Assembly (NCBI RefSeq): GCF_011040495.1
Contig: NZ_CP049042.1
Coordinates: forward strand, 26,430-90,429
From: Pseudohalocynthiibacter aestuariivivens
Lineage (GTDB): Bacteria > Pseudomonadota > Alphaproteobacteria > Rhodobacterales > Rhodobacteraceae
Length of the DNA stretch: 64,000 nt
Direction: 5' to 3'
Part shown: one piece after another, positions 15,870 to 26,200 of the stretch
Layout of the letters: every line of letters starts with the position of its first letter
Numbering within the stretch: the first letter of the stretch is position 1
Made by a program: the position numbers and the translations under genes
Notes under the pieces: model-generated
What the model saw: only the letters and a program-made list of their open reading frames with translations
Told to the model about the DNA's origin: nothing
Databases searched by the model: none

Positions 15870-18800
15870 TTAAGATTGGTTCAATGGTCCGCCCGGTGTC
15901 GCAGCGCATATGAAAAAGTGAGGACACCTTGGACAGGAAATCGGATCTGTGTCTGCAGGAAACAGTCCCGCAGCGATCTGATCCAGCATCTTATTGGAAG
16001 ATTTGGAGCGGTTTGAAATGACGCGGTCGGTTGTTGGAACTGGCTCGCTAACGTTGTCGGTGAGATGTAACGCCTCGACGAGCACACCTGCACCAAATTC
16101 AGCTTGCGCTGCCAATTTGTAGAGGGCGTACTCCAGGCGGGAGTATTCATCACTACGACAATAGCCAGTGCGCACTCTGCGAACTGAAATGGTTCCATCT
16201 TGTTGCCTGGATATTTCGCTTGGCTCGACAATTACCGTTCCACTGGAAAGTTCAACCGGCAAGCGCTTGGCTTCAAGAAACTCTCTTCCGTCACCGGCGG
16301 CGAGTAGATTACGAATGAAGCGGGATGCAAGCTGACGGTACGCGGCTGCATAGGCGTGGTCGACTGGACCTCGTTGCTGCCAGATGTCATCAAATGCGCT
16401 CTCTGCCGTTGCAAGCGAAGGTGCCCCTGACAGACGTTCCACCTTGAGCCAGCGTATTAGATCGTAGATACAGTCATGTGTTTTTGAAAACGCTGTCATT
16501 TTTCGGGCGCTGCCAAGGCCCATCACATGCGTGTAGAAGAAACGGCGCGGACATCGCTCATAGGCCGTCAAACGGCTTTCCGTCATTCTCCAAGTATCCG
16601 ACCAACCGACCTCGATCCTGTGTGGATCGTCGGCGATAGATGGGCCGCTCATTTGGTCCGGGTTATCTATTTGGGCTACCAGATGCGGCGGAAGCCAGCT
16701 GAGAAATCTGGATTCACTGCGATTGTTTCCGTTCGGCTGCTTTTTCGGCAAATAGAGATTGAGGTATTTTTGAGCGCGCGAAATCGCGACAAAAAACAAG
16801 CACTCTTCTTCTGTGGCATGGGCTTGTTTGGCGAACTCTTTTGCGGACAGAATATCAGACCCTTCAACCATGCCATCCGGTGGCGGACAGCGTTGGCCGC
16901 GATTGCTGGATGGAAAACTGGCGACCGTCAGCCCGGGAACATGGACGGCCTCAAATTCAAGACCTTTACTGCCGTGGACCGTCATCAATCGAACGGCATT
17001 CATGTGCAATGCGGCATCGGGAACTTGCCGGAGGTCCCGTTCCTCGGCAAGTAAAACCATCTGTCGGATTCGGGCGAGCGTTCGCTCGATTGGCAACCCG
17101 TCCTTAATGGGGACTTCGTCCCGCAAAAAGTTCAGAAACTGCCAGATCGCGACACCCTTCATCTGTCCTGAAATCGTCTTCGAGGTTGCGATATCGCGGG
17201 CGTGGTTTGTTTTATCGAGCAGATATGATGCGAGAAACTCCCAAGCCGTGCTGGTGTTTTTAAGATCAGTCAGATCTTCAACAAGCTGTGCTAACCCGGC
17301 ACGACCATAAACGGAGAGCGCAACGTCAGCCTGAAGTGCCGCAAGACCTTCGAGTGTGGAAATATCGTCATCTCTGATGGTTTTGGCAATCTGATAGACG
17401 TCCTGAAGTGTCAACGCATAGCGAGGCAAGGCACCAACGCGCACCATGGCGTCGCCAAAAGGGTCTATCGCAAGGTTGAGCAAAGCCAGGAGGTCGCGAA
17501 CTTCTTCGCGCTCAAAAAGGCTTCCAAGGTGAAGGACCGGTATACCGCGTGCTTCCAGACCGGCCGCGATTTCGTTTAACCTTTTGTTTGTCCGGCAAAG
17601 CACTGCTTGATCGCGATAGGTGATTCCTGAGGTCTTCAGGTCTTCGATGCAGGCAGCGATCCCTTCAATTTCGTCGTGGGGCTTTTCAAATCGACGGATT
17701 TCCGTGGCCGCCGGTCCGGGCCCGTTGCTCGCAAAAAGACTTAAGGGCAACATGCCCTGTGAAGCGCCCATTTTAGGGGCTGTAGCCACGAAGCTATCGA
17801 CTATCTGTTCACTGGACCGATAGTTGATTTCGAGTTTGTCGATCACTGGCTTATCGTAGTCTTCGGCAAACTTCACCATGTTCGCCGAAGACGCGCCACG
17901 AAATCGATAGATGGACTGTCTTGCATCACCGACGACCCACAGCCGTTTTGCATCCCCTGAGATGAGCTTAACGAGCTTTGCGCTGGCCCGGTTTACGTCC
18001 TGGTACTCGTCGACGAGTACGTGCCTATGCCGAAGCTGTAGCTCGGCATTCACGGCCGCATTGGTGTCGAGCAACAGTGCTGGCCGCATGACCAGATCAC
18101 CGAAATCTATCGCGCCTCGCTCGGAGAGCGTCTTTGCATAAAGATCGTAGACATCCGCCACTTCAAGGCATTTTTCGGCGGCCTCAATCTTCTCCTCATC
18201 GCCTGCGGCCTTCGCTTTACTGAGCATGTCGTCTGAGAGCACGCGGTAGCGATCGGGCGTGACCAACTCATCCTTGGCGCGCGAAATCGCGTCCAGAATA
18301 TCGCGCAATACAAGAGTTGGATCCCACAGATTACGATAGTGCACCAATGGAAGGGTTGGTAGAAGTTCTTCCAAGACCTCGATCGCATCACTTCGATCGA
18401 AGAGAATGGGCGTAGCTGGAAGGTTTAACTCGCGATAAAACCGCCGCACCACATCCAGTCCAAAAGCGTGAAAGGTTCCGACCCAGACCTTGGCCGCGCC
18501 TTTAGGAACAGCCTGCTCAAGACGCTCTGACAATTCTCCCGCGGCTCGGTTCGAGAATGTAAGAACCAAAATGGAGGCAGGATCGACACCATCTTCGATC
18601 AAGGCAACAATTCGCTTGATCAGCGTTCTCGTCTTACCCGTGCCGGGGCCAGCCTGAAGAAGATAAGGTGAATCGCTATGCGCGACGGCCCTGTCTTGTG
18701 ATTTGTCCGGCTTAGGATTGTAGCCTGCAGAGTTATTCTCGTCTACCAGCTGATCGGGAGGGAGCAAGAGCGCGTCGAACAATTGTTGACGGACAACCGC

Positions 18801-19313
18801 GAGAGGAAGACCAGTTGCTTCGACGATGGCCACAGCAGACATTTTTTCCTCGACGAAGAGGTGGCGAGCAAATTGGCGGGGAAATACAAACTCCCTTGCA
18901 AAGACATTGGCCTGCAGTTCCTGCCGTTCCCGCACGCCATAGCTCTCGACACGCTGCAATCCGACCGCAGCCGCCTCTGTCGTTTGCGAGGCATCCACAT
19001 CTGCCGAGTTGCAGTTCAGGGAACCCGCATGCAGCTGATCGTGTCCGATTTCGTGTGCAACGAGAAGAGCGCGGCTTGCAGGCTCACCCGCATTCTCGCA
19101 GCTGATTAGGCCGGCTTGGTCATCAAATCGAGCTTTCGCCCCTTTCAACCCAGGGTCATCCGGTTCAAGCCAGACTAGATCCAGGTCAAGGTCATCTAGT
19201 GCCTCAATCGCATGCGTCACAAATGCAAGCGGATTGAGCGGATCACCCCCTGTATCCAGTGTTGCCCTGTGCAGTTCTTGCGCTGCCCGGCGTATCAGTT
19301 CGAAGCCGTCCAT
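15870..19313 (-). CDS. ImmA/IrrE metallopeptidase-UvrD helicase fusion
   Basis: 1147 residues. Residues ~60-150 hold an ImmA/IrrE-type zinc peptidase motif (HEIGH at 87-91, Glu132 in QELQANVFAREF). An SF1A UvrD/PcrA helicase follows: Walker A AGPGTGKT (221-228), DEYQDVN (435-441), INYRSSEQIV, MTVHGSKGLEF and VAISRAQKYL. The C-terminus resembles an AddB/Cas4 iron-sulfur nuclease: Cys in YERCPRRFF and Cys1127, Cys1130, Cys1136. Its catalytic core looks degenerate (RRVRTG where DYKTG is expected). The 221-residue protein gene ends 1 bp before it. ImmA peptidases cut repressors or anti-sigma factors, so this gene may link DNA sensing to activation of the adjacent sigma factor. Confidence 0.85.
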   Translation of the reverse strand: MDGFELIRRAAQELHRATLDTGGDPLNPLAFVTHAIEALDDLDLDLVWLEPDDPGLKGAKARFDDQAGLISCENAGEPASRALLVAHEIGHDQLHAGSLNCNSADVDASQTTEAAAVGLQRVESYGVRERQELQANVFAREFVFPRQFARHLFVEEKMSAVAIVEATGLPLAVVRQQLFDALLLPPDQLVDENNSAGYNPKPDKSQDRAVAHSDSPYLLQAGPGTGKTRTLIKRIVALIEDGVDPASILVLTFSNRAAGELSERLEQAVPKGAAKVWVGTFHAFGLDVVRRFYRELNLPATPILFDRSDAIEVLEELLPTLPLVHYRNLWDPTLVLRDILDAISRAKDELVTPDRYRVLSDDMLSKAKAAGDEEKIEAAEKCLEVADVYDLYAKTLSERGAIDFGDLVMRPALLLDTNAAVNAELQLRHRHVLVDEYQDVNRASAKLVKLISGDAKRLWVVGDARQSIYRFRGASSANMVKFAEDYDKPVIDKLEINYRSSEQIVDSFVATAPKMGASQGMLPLSLFASNGPGPAATEIRRFEKPHDEIEGIAACIEDLKTSGITYRDQAVLCRTNKRLNEIAAGLEARGIPVLHLGSLFEREEVRDLLALLNLAIDPFGDAMVRVGALPRYALTLQDVYQIAKTIRDDDISTLEGLAALQADVALSVYGRAGLAQLVEDLTDLKNTSTAWEFLASYLLDKTNHARDIATSKTISGQMKGVAIWQFLNFLRDEVPIKDGLPIERTLARIRQMVLLAEERDLRQVPDAALHMNAVRLMTVHGSKGLEFEAVHVPGLTVASFPSSNRGQRCPPPDGMVEGSDILSAKEFAKQAHATEEECLFFVAISRAQKYLNLYLPKKQPNGNNRSESRFLSWLPPHLVAQIDNPDQMSGPSIADDPHRIEVGWSDTWRMTESRLTAYERCPRRFFYTHVMGLGSARKMTAFSKTHDCIYDLIRWLKVERLSGAPSLATAESAFDDIWQQRGPVDHAYAAAYRQLASRFIRNLLAAGDGREFLEAKRLPVELSSGTVIVEPSEISRQQDGTISVRRVRTGYCRSDEYSRLEYALYKLAAQAEFGAGVLVEALHLTDNVSEPVPTTDRVISNRSKSSNKMLDQIAAGLFPADTDPISCPRCPHFFICAATPGGPLNQS

Positions 19314-19314
19314 T

Positions 19315-19980
19315 CTATTTCAAGCTCTTTAGATATCGTTTCTGATCATCGGTCAGACCAGAGCTTTCAACCGCTTCATCGAACCTCTGTTGAAGGTCAT
19401 GATTTGGTCTGTCATCTGCCTTGAAAAACTGTGTGCCCATAGCTCGTCGGCGGTCTTGCCCGTTGAGGTAGGTGAACAGCTGATCAAGTCTGATTTTCAA
19501 AAATTCAGAAATGAGTTCCAAATACCTATGCGGAATCGTATCAGGCCGGATCTGCCGGTCTCTCAATTTCAGAGCAAATACCTTATTCGCATGAATGGAA
19601 CGTGCAAACTGGCCAAAACTCTTCCGATCCATGTCTGCGAAGGGGTCAATCGAGTCTACCTCCGGAGCTACCCGTGCGATGACGTCATCTGATTTCGATG
19701 AATTGTCACGCAAAAAGAGTTCGTTTTCGAAGTTGCTGAGTGCGCGGGAAACCAGTGGCGACACATCGTCTTGAACAACTACAGCGTCTTCATCACGATC
19801 AGAGTTAACGAGCATGTCGATTGCCAGCTCTACGGCGAACTCGGTGATTTCTGCAGCGAAATCTGGATATTCGCTGACGATATCTTCAACAAGTTGCGCG
19901 TCAGGAAGTCTGTTCGCCTCCATCAATTCAAGGATGGCATCCTGCAGGAACAATTCGGATTGGGCTGTGTTCGGGGTCAT
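19315..19980 (-). CDS. Unknown acidic protein, possible anti-sigma factor
   Basis: 221 residues, mostly helical, acidic in the N-terminal half (MTPNTAQSELFLQDAILEL...), no transmembrane segment and no recognised domain. It lies between the sigma gene (ATGA overlap at 19977-19980) and the ImmA-helicase gene (1-bp gap). Position directly after a sigma gene and before a metallopeptidase gene is the usual place for a soluble anti-sigma factor or peptidase substrate. That role is inferred from order alone. Confidence 0.6.
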   Translation of the reverse strand: MTPNTAQSELFLQDAILELMEANRLPDAQLVEDIVSEYPDFAAEITEFAVELAIDMLVNSDRDEDAVVVQDDVSPLVSRALSNFENELFLRDNSSKSDDVIARVAPEVDSIDPFADMDRKSFGQFARSIHANKVFALKLRDRQIRPDTIPHRYLELISEFLKIRLDQLFTYLNGQDRRRAMGTQFFKADDRPNHDLQQRFDEAVESSGLTDDQKRYLKSLK

Positions 19981-20774
19981 GTGCTTTCCTTTAGGCTTTT
20001 CAGTCTTGCTATCGCATTTTTTTTGCGCGTTCTGATGGTACGAGACGAAACGCCTAGTTTGTTCCCAGCCTCCTCTTCGGTCAGGCCAATGATCTTGGTT
20101 TCAATCAATGCGTTTCGTTCATCCTTTGGCAGCGTGTAGAGTTGTCTGTAGATGTCTCGTGCCATCATCTGGTCTTCGGGAGATGGCACATATATGCCAT
20201 TTGCGTCAGACGTTGTCTGGCAACTGGCGACTTTGTCGAAGGCGGCTTCCAAATCGGCAACATCAACCGCGGTAGCATCGCTTGGAAGAGAGGCATTGCG
20301 ATTGACGGCATTTGTCTCGCGCCGGATCGCGTCGATCCGTAGCGATTGGAACTGCAAATTGAAGCGCCATTCAAAGAGATCGAGACGATCCGGCACCTTT
20401 CCGGTTCCATCGCGCGCCAACAGTTTGCCAAGTTCTGCCAAGGTGTCTTCGCGTATTTTGCCAGCATTAGGCAGAGAGTTATCGACCGTCCTGAGCAGGT
20501 TGGCTTCACATCTCCTGAACAGGGCTTTGACAGCAGCATCGAGGACCGGTCTGTTCTTTTCCCTGCGGGCTTTGCGGATCAAGTGGACCAAGGTCTCCGA
20601 TGCCAGATACGCTGTATCCTTCCAATTGAAGACGTTCAGGCGTGTCCTTAGATCCCCCAGTTCAAGGTCAATCACATCGTCGATTTGGCATTCGACCTGA
20701 TGCAACCGAACATAGAGCTCACCAAGCTCTCCCGCTTTGTCAGGTTTTTTCCTTTTTGTCAGCGGTATTGCCAT
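19977..20774 (-). CDS. Alternative (ECF-like) sigma factor
   Basis: 265 residues. The C-terminus is a clear sigma region 4: LPKDERNALIETKIIGLTEE followed by EAGNKLGVSSRTIRTRKKNA. The middle (residues ~60-150) is compatible with a diverged region 2 (LFEWRFNLQFQSLRIDAIRR). Start ATG 20772-20774 follows GAGGGGG. It heads the reverse-strand array and is preceded by a bipartite promoter-like motif repeated before the ubiquitin-like gene, suggesting it drives both itself and that module. Confidence 0.78.
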   Translation of the reverse strand: MAIPLTKRKKPDKAGELGELYVRLHQVECQIDDVIDLELGDLRTRLNVFNWKDTAYLASETLVHLIRKARREKNRPVLDAAVKALFRRCEANLLRTVDNSLPNAGKIREDTLAELGKLLARDGTGKVPDRLDLFEWRFNLQFQSLRIDAIRRETNAVNRNASLPSDATAVDVADLEAAFDKVASCQTTSDANGIYVPSPEDQMMARDIYRQLYTLPKDERNALIETKIIGLTEEEAGNKLGVSSRTIRTRKKNAIARLKSLKEST

Positions 20775-20832
20775 ACTGCCCCCTCAAGATTTGCCCGATG
20801 TCCCGTCGCGCGTGTTTGTGTGCCTTCTTCCC

Positions 20833-20863
20833 GTTAATCGTTTGCAGTTAGGCAAAACCGGAA
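20833..20863 (-). promoter_or_regulatory. Putative autoregulated promoter of the sigma gene
   Basis: Reverse strand: TTCCGGTTT, nine variable bases, GCAAACGATTAAC, ending 58 bp before the sigma start codon. Same blocks and spacing as at 15822-15852; a short GAAGG also recurs 5 nt downstream of both copies. Confidence 0.7.
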
Positions 20864-20962
20864 AATTTTTCTGCCGAACTGAAGCTTTTCAGCTTTACCA
20901 TGTGCTGCGGTCAGGCTCAGCGGTTGGAAGTCAAAGCTGATCAGTGCTTCCAACGCGCTATC

Positions 20963-21208
20963 CTAACCGTTGGACGGAGGCGGCTGAATAAGATAGCCGC
21001 GCGTCAGCTTCTGTTTGACCAGATCGGTAAGGGCAGATTCAGCCTCGGGTTCTGTCGCATACCAATCATGGCGATGCCGCCCCCAAGTCCCAAAGCGACC
21101 CCATTGCCGATGGACGCCGTGTTGGCCGAAGAGGTCTTTGGTCAGCTCCATGGAATAGAACCGGTTCATATTAAGGGAGGGATCAATACGGCGCATATTA
21201 ATTTGCAT
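20963..21208 (-). CDS. WGR-domain protein
   Basis: 81 residues, almost entirely one WGR domain (MQINMRRIDPSLNMNRFYSM, then RQWGRFGTWGRH with the name-giving Trp-Gly-Arg). WGR domains bind nucleic acids or DNA ends, often near repair or defence genes. The start overlaps the WYL gene by 11 bp, with GAGGAAGAG upstream, so the two are cotranscribed. Divergent from sbcCD. Confidence 0.85.
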   Translation of the reverse strand: MQINMRRIDPSLNMNRFYSMELTKDLFGQHGVHRQWGRFGTWGRHRHDWYATEPEAESALTDLVKQKLTRGYLIQPPPSNG

Positions 21209-22016
21209 CGATCTCTTCCTCGCTCATTGGAACATAGTCGATAGAGACTCGTTCAAGACGAGGTTCCTTTTGCTCAAGACCCCACCGGCGTTCCGTGTAG
21301 AACTCAAGTGCTTTCCGGGTTCTGGCCACAAGCACATCTGAGGTGAACCCAAATTCAATGCGGACCACGCGTTGCTGCGCCTCAGTCAATCTTGAATGCG
21401 GTTTGAGTTTCAGGATGGCCCAGGTAAACCAGTCATCATCTCGCGGGACCCCATCGGCTGGCTTGGTTGCCATAAATGAACCATCTGGGTCTATACGTGC
21501 GGGGTGGAAATCACGGAAACCCTCACGCTCAAAGCACCAAGCACGCACATGCAGTCTCACCCCATCGGAAGCGAATCGCACAGGCGCGATCCAGCGTGTC
21601 ATCGGTTCTGGGTCCTTCATCGATTGATAGACGATCCTCGTTGCCTCTTTCGCCCTGAAGGCACGGTAGAGCGGCCGTAAGACACGCAGGTCCTGTGTGC
21701 GTTGCAAATCTGGCAATCTATCGAATGCGGGAGATGGTGCGCCGACCAGGAGTTGCTCCAACTCCATCGAGGACGCTTTGCCACTGAGCCGTTCAAAGCT
21801 GTCATGGGCAAGGTATTGGCGCGACGACGCATCATAGTGCAGTGCGTCTTTTGGCGCTTCGGCGAGGTAAGTCCGAAAATCGAGAGCGGCCTGCGCATTC
21901 GAAATACCAAAACGCTTGATCAAGGAGGCACGAGTCGCTGCACCGTCCCAGAAAAACAGTCTGTCGAGATATTCCAGGCGCGCACGCTGGGCATGTTTGA
22001 GGTCTTCGAAGGGCAT
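21198..22016 (-). CDS. WYL-domain regulator, BrxR/CapW-like
   Basis: 272 residues from ATG 22014-22016. N-terminal winged helix (HAQRARLEYLDRLFFWDGAA, then RASLIKRFGISNAQAALDFR), followed by WYL and C-terminal WCX-like parts. This is the layout of BrxR/CapW repressors that control BREX, CBASS and other defence islands in response to nucleic acid. The start is uncertain: a longer frame begins at 22052, but neither start has a good ribosome site. Divergent from sbcD across 71 bp, which should hold its operator. Confidence 0.82.
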   Translation of the reverse strand: MPFEDLKHAQRARLEYLDRLFFWDGAATRASLIKRFGISNAQAALDFRTYLAEAPKDALHYDASSRQYLAHDSFERLSGKASSMELEQLLVGAPSPAFDRLPDLQRTQDLRVLRPLYRAFRAKEATRIVYQSMKDPEPMTRWIAPVRFASDGVRLHVRAWCFEREGFRDFHPARIDPDGSFMATKPADGVPRDDDWFTWAILKLKPHSRLTEAQQRVVRIEFGFTSDVLVARTRKALEFYTERRWGLEQKEPRLERVSIDYVPMSEEEIDAN

Positions 22017-22087
22017 GGGGGAAGGATATCTTGACTCCCTGCCATTGTCCATATAGTTTTTACATGTGTAATAATTGATGGTGCGAC
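22017..22087. promoter_or_regulatory. Divergent promoter region WYL gene / sbcD
   Basis: A short A/T-rich spacer (CATGTGTAATAATTGATGG near 22062-22082) between two divergent operons; the likely target of the WYL regulator. No exact palindrome was identified. Confidence 0.4.
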
Positions 22088-23224
22088 ATGAGAATACTTC
22101 ATACTGCAGATCTGCACCTGGGGCGTCAGTTCATGGGGCTGAGCCTCGAGGAGGATCATGAAGTCGTCCTAGGCCAGATTCTCGAGACGCTCTTGGTCGA
22201 ACGGGTCGATGTTCTTGTGATCGCTGGGGACGTTTTTGATCGTGCCTCACCGCCCAACTCGTCTATCCGGCAGTTCAACCGCTTCCTTAAGCGTGTGACA
22301 GAAGAGACAGAAGCCGAGGTGGTGATGATCTCGGGAAACCACGATTCCGGTGACCGGATCGAGGCAATGTCTGTTTTCTCCACCGCGTCGAGGGTGCTGG
22401 TTCGCGGAATCGCCGACGCGGTGGAGACTCCGCTTGTGCTGAGTGACGAGCATGGCGAGATCGCCTTTTCCGCGCTGCCCTTTTCCTATGAATATGCCGC
22501 GCGGGAAGTGTTTGGGGACGAGGGTATCAGCACGCCAGCAGATGTCATCGCAGCCCAAATCTCCGCAGCGAGGGGTCAGGTGCCTGAAGGAGCACGTTGG
22601 GTCGTAGTGGCTCATGCCTTCGTTGCAGGCGGCGCGGTCGGTGAGACCGAGCGCGCCCTGACACGGGTCGGCGGGATCGAAACTGTGCCCTCTGATGTCT
22701 TCGACGGGGCGGATTATGTGGCACTGGGGCATTTGCACAAGCCGCAGGAAGTAGGCGCGAACCATATTCGGTATTCCGGCGCACCGCTCGCCTTCGGTTT
22801 CGACGAGGCGGGAAGTGAAAAATCCATGACTGTCGTCGATCTCAAAGCTGAAGGAGTCGAGATCCGTACCGTAGCCTTCCGTCCGATCCGGCAAGTGCGT
22901 TCGCTGACCGGGGCATTCTCGGATCTTCTGGCAGGAACGCCGTCTGAAGACTTCATCCAAGCCAATCTAACGGATGAAAACCCTCTGATAGATCCGATGA
23001 AGCGGTTGCGCGCGACCTACCCCAATGCCTGCCATCTGGCCTACGACCGACAGGGTCGCGCCCCAGAGACCAAAATGCTTAGCAGTGGGCGGGTCGCGGT
23101 CACGCCGATCGAGATGGTCGGCGATTTCATGAAGATTGTACGCGGCCGGGAACCAAGTGCTGCCGAAGTCGAGATCGTCGCGGACAAGCTCCACGCCTCA
23201 GCCTCCGGGGAGGAACAGACATGA
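22088..23224 (+). CDS. sbcD: SbcD nuclease subunit
   Basis: 378 residues. Calcineurin-like metallophosphoesterase with the metal-binding motifs TADLHLGR (6-13), GDVFDRA (~47-53), GNHDSG (~81-86) and GHLHKPQ. With SbcC it forms the Mre11-Rad50-type complex that cuts hairpins and DNA ends. The stop overlaps the sbcC start in ATGA. Placement beside WYL and WGR genes on a plasmid suggests a role in defence or plasmid DNA processing rather than housekeeping repair. Confidence 0.92.
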   Translation: MRILHTADLHLGRQFMGLSLEEDHEVVLGQILETLLVERVDVLVIAGDVFDRASPPNSSIRQFNRFLKRVTEETEAEVVMISGNHDSGDRIEAMSVFSTASRVLVRGIADAVETPLVLSDEHGEIAFSALPFSYEYAAREVFGDEGISTPADVIAAQISAARGQVPEGARWVVVAHAFVAGGAVGETERALTRVGGIETVPSDVFDGADYVALGHLHKPQEVGANHIRYSGAPLAFGFDEAGSEKSMTVVDLKAEGVEIRTVAFRPIRQVRSLTGAFSDLLAGTPSEDFIQANLTDENPLIDPMKRLRATYPNACHLAYDRQGRAPETKMLSSGRVAVTPIEMVGDFMKIVRGREPSAAEVEIVADKLHASASGEEQT

Positions 23225-26200
23225 GACCCATTCGCCTATCGCTTCAGGCCTTTGGGCCGTTCGCGACAACCGAGGTAGTAGATTTTCGCTCCGCGCTGGA
23301 GACAGGGCTGTTCGGAATCTACGGCCAGACAGGGGCTGGGAAGTCGACGTTGTTCTCGGCGATGTCTTTCGCGCTTTTCGGGGCACCAACCAAGACCGAT
23401 CAGGAGCCACGTTCGCTGCGTTCGGATCACTCTGCGCCCGATCTACCCACTGAAGTCGAATTTGTTTTTGAATTGGGTGCCAAGACCTACCTGATCCGTC
23501 GTCGTCCGGCGCAAGAGCGCCCGAAAGCGCGAGGCGAAGGGATGACAGAAGACGCGGCGGAAGCTTCGCTTTTCGACGTCACCGGAATCCCGGTGGATAC
23601 ACTGGACTCAAGTCAGTCTGGCCGTGTCATTGTTGAAAAGAAGGTCACGGTCGTTGGTCAACAGGTCGAGGCGCTGCTGGGTTACGGGGCAGACCAGTTT
23701 CGCCAGATCGTGCTCTTGCCGCAAGGCAAGTTCGAGACGTTTCTTGCCGCAAAAACTGATGCACGGGTCGAGATATTGCGAGATCTCTTCGACGTGAAGA
23801 TCTATCGCGATCTCGCTGCCGGGCTAAAGGAAGAAGCCTCAGAGGCAGAACGAGCGTTACGCGACCAGCGTGCACTCTATGTGGCCCGGCTTGAGGAACG
23901 TGGATTCGAGAGCGCCGAGGCACTGGAGCTAGGAATTTCGGCGGCGGAAGCCAAGGTCGAGGAGAAACAGGGAATTCAGCAGATCGCAGAGGCAGCGAAC
24001 GAAGCCGCGCGCAAGGCTCTGATCGAAGGCGAACAGATCGAAAAGGCTTTTGCTGCCGTCGACACGGCGCGTAAGGCACTTGACGATCTAGAAGCGAAAT
24101 CGGGTGAGATCGATGCTCTGGCCATGCGAGTTGAGGTAGTCAAGAATGCCTTGCAAGCCCGTGATCTTGAGACGGCTTTGCACGATGCGGAGTACGACAG
24201 ACGGATTGCGGAAAATGCCGTCACCGAGGCCGAAGCGGAACTCAACACCGCCACTGGGGCGAAGGAGGAAGCGGCGCAAAAACTGATTGAGGTGCAGTCG
24301 GGCGAGGAGCGACGGCAGCAGGTTCAGGCCGACCTGACAAAGCTGGAGGCGATCGAGAACCAGGTCGGGCAGGCAGCGGAGCTACAGAAAGCGCTTGATG
24401 AAGCCGCGAAGGAGGAAACGTCGGCCAAGAAGGCGCTGACCGAGGCCGTAGAAGCACGCGAATGGCTCCAGTCTAAGCGCGACGCGACCGATTTGGAGCT
24501 TGAACAGGCGCGAAAGACCGAGGCGGAGCGAGGTAAGCTGACTGGCGAACTGGCTGAGGTCAATCGGGAACTGGTCAAGGCAGCGGCGCATGCAAAGGCG
24601 CAGGGAGCCGTCGCGGATGCCGAAGAAAAGGTCGAAGCCGCATCGAGCGAACTGGCGACAAAGACCGAAGTGGCGGAAGCCGCCGATGCGGCCCTGATTG
24701 AGGCCGAGGCACGGCTTTCGCGCACGCAGGCGATCATTCTGGCCGAAAAGTTGATCGAAGGGGTGCCCTGCCCGGTCTGTGGTTCCCACGATCATCCTAC
24801 GCCGGCCCATGGCACGCCCGAACAATCTGGTTTGACCGAAGCGTTTCGTAACGCGCAGGCTCAGGCGAGAACCGCAACCGAAGCCAGGGTTCGGGCAGAA
24901 AGCGAACTCGGCAATTGCCGAACGCGGCTCGACGAAAAGAAACGGACACTGGACGAACAGGAACGACCTGAGCGCACGTTGGCGGAACTCGAATCTGAAA
25001 TCGTACGGCTGGAAGGCACTGTCGCCGAGCTTGGTGAGGCCGTCGATATTGACGCGATGGAGGAGCGGTTGGCCGATCTCAAGCGGAAAGTGACCGAGGC
25101 CGAAGCCGCCGAGGCTAAGGCGCGCACGGTCGCAGGCCGGGCTGAGACCGCTTTGGCCGGTGCACGAGCCAAGCGTGATACAGTTGTTGGGACCCTGCCG
25201 GAAGGTCTTCGTACGCCCGAGGCGGTTGTCGCACGGCGGGAGGCTTTGCAAGGCGAGCAAAGACAGCTCTCCAAAGCGCTGGAACTGGCGATGCAGGGGG
25301 ATCGAGTGGCGAGCGAGACGCTCACCCGTGCGCAGGAGCAGCTCGAAGCAGCGAAGCGGGCGCGCCAGGTGCAGACGCGGCGCGTGGAAAAGGCGCAAGG
25401 TGATTTTCGCGCTCGGCTGGATGAGGTCGGGCTGGACGATGCGAGATACGATGCTTGCAAGGCGCATTTCCCGACTCTCGACGCCGACCGTAAGACGGTG
25501 ACCGATCATCGTGAGGGCCTGATCGCGGCGCGTACGACATGGCAGAACGCCAAAGCCGCTTGTGCGGATCACGAGCGCCCGGATCTAGCCCCGCTTCAAT
25601 CAGCATTGGCCGACGCTACGCACCTTTCGGACGCGGCCTATGCGGCGCTCGCCACAGCCGAAACGGATGTAACGTCACTTACCAGATTCAAAGAATCGCT
25701 GGCCGAGGCCTTGGCCGAAACCGAGCGGCTTGAGTCCGAAACCGGACCGCTTCGGGGACTTGCCGATCTGGCCAACGGCAAAAACGATTTCAAGATAACG
25801 CTCGAGACCTTCGCGATCGGCGCTATGTTCGACCAGGTGCTCGAGGCGGCAAACATGCGGCTCGATCCTATGACCCGCGGACGCTATCGACTGGCGCGCG
25901 GGCTTGAGGCATCGGGTGGGCGCGGAAAGCGCGGGCTCGAAATCGAGGTATTCGACATCAACACCGGCAAGGCGCGTCCAACGGCTACCCTGTCCGGCGG
26001 CGAGACATTCATCGCGGCACTGGCCCTGGCGCTTGGGCTTGCCGATGTGGTCGAGAGCCTGTCTGGCAAAATCCGGATGGATACGATCTTCATCGACGAA
26101 GGCTTCGGTAGCCTCGACACCGAGAATGGGGCGGGCACGCTGGACCAAGTGATCCAGGTTCTTGCTGCGTTGACAGAGGGCAGTCGGGCTGTGGGTCTGA

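Noticed and set aside
24382-25572. 396-codon reverse open frame
   Set aside because: Mirror of the sbcC coiled-coil codons; low-complexity sequence without a ribosome site.
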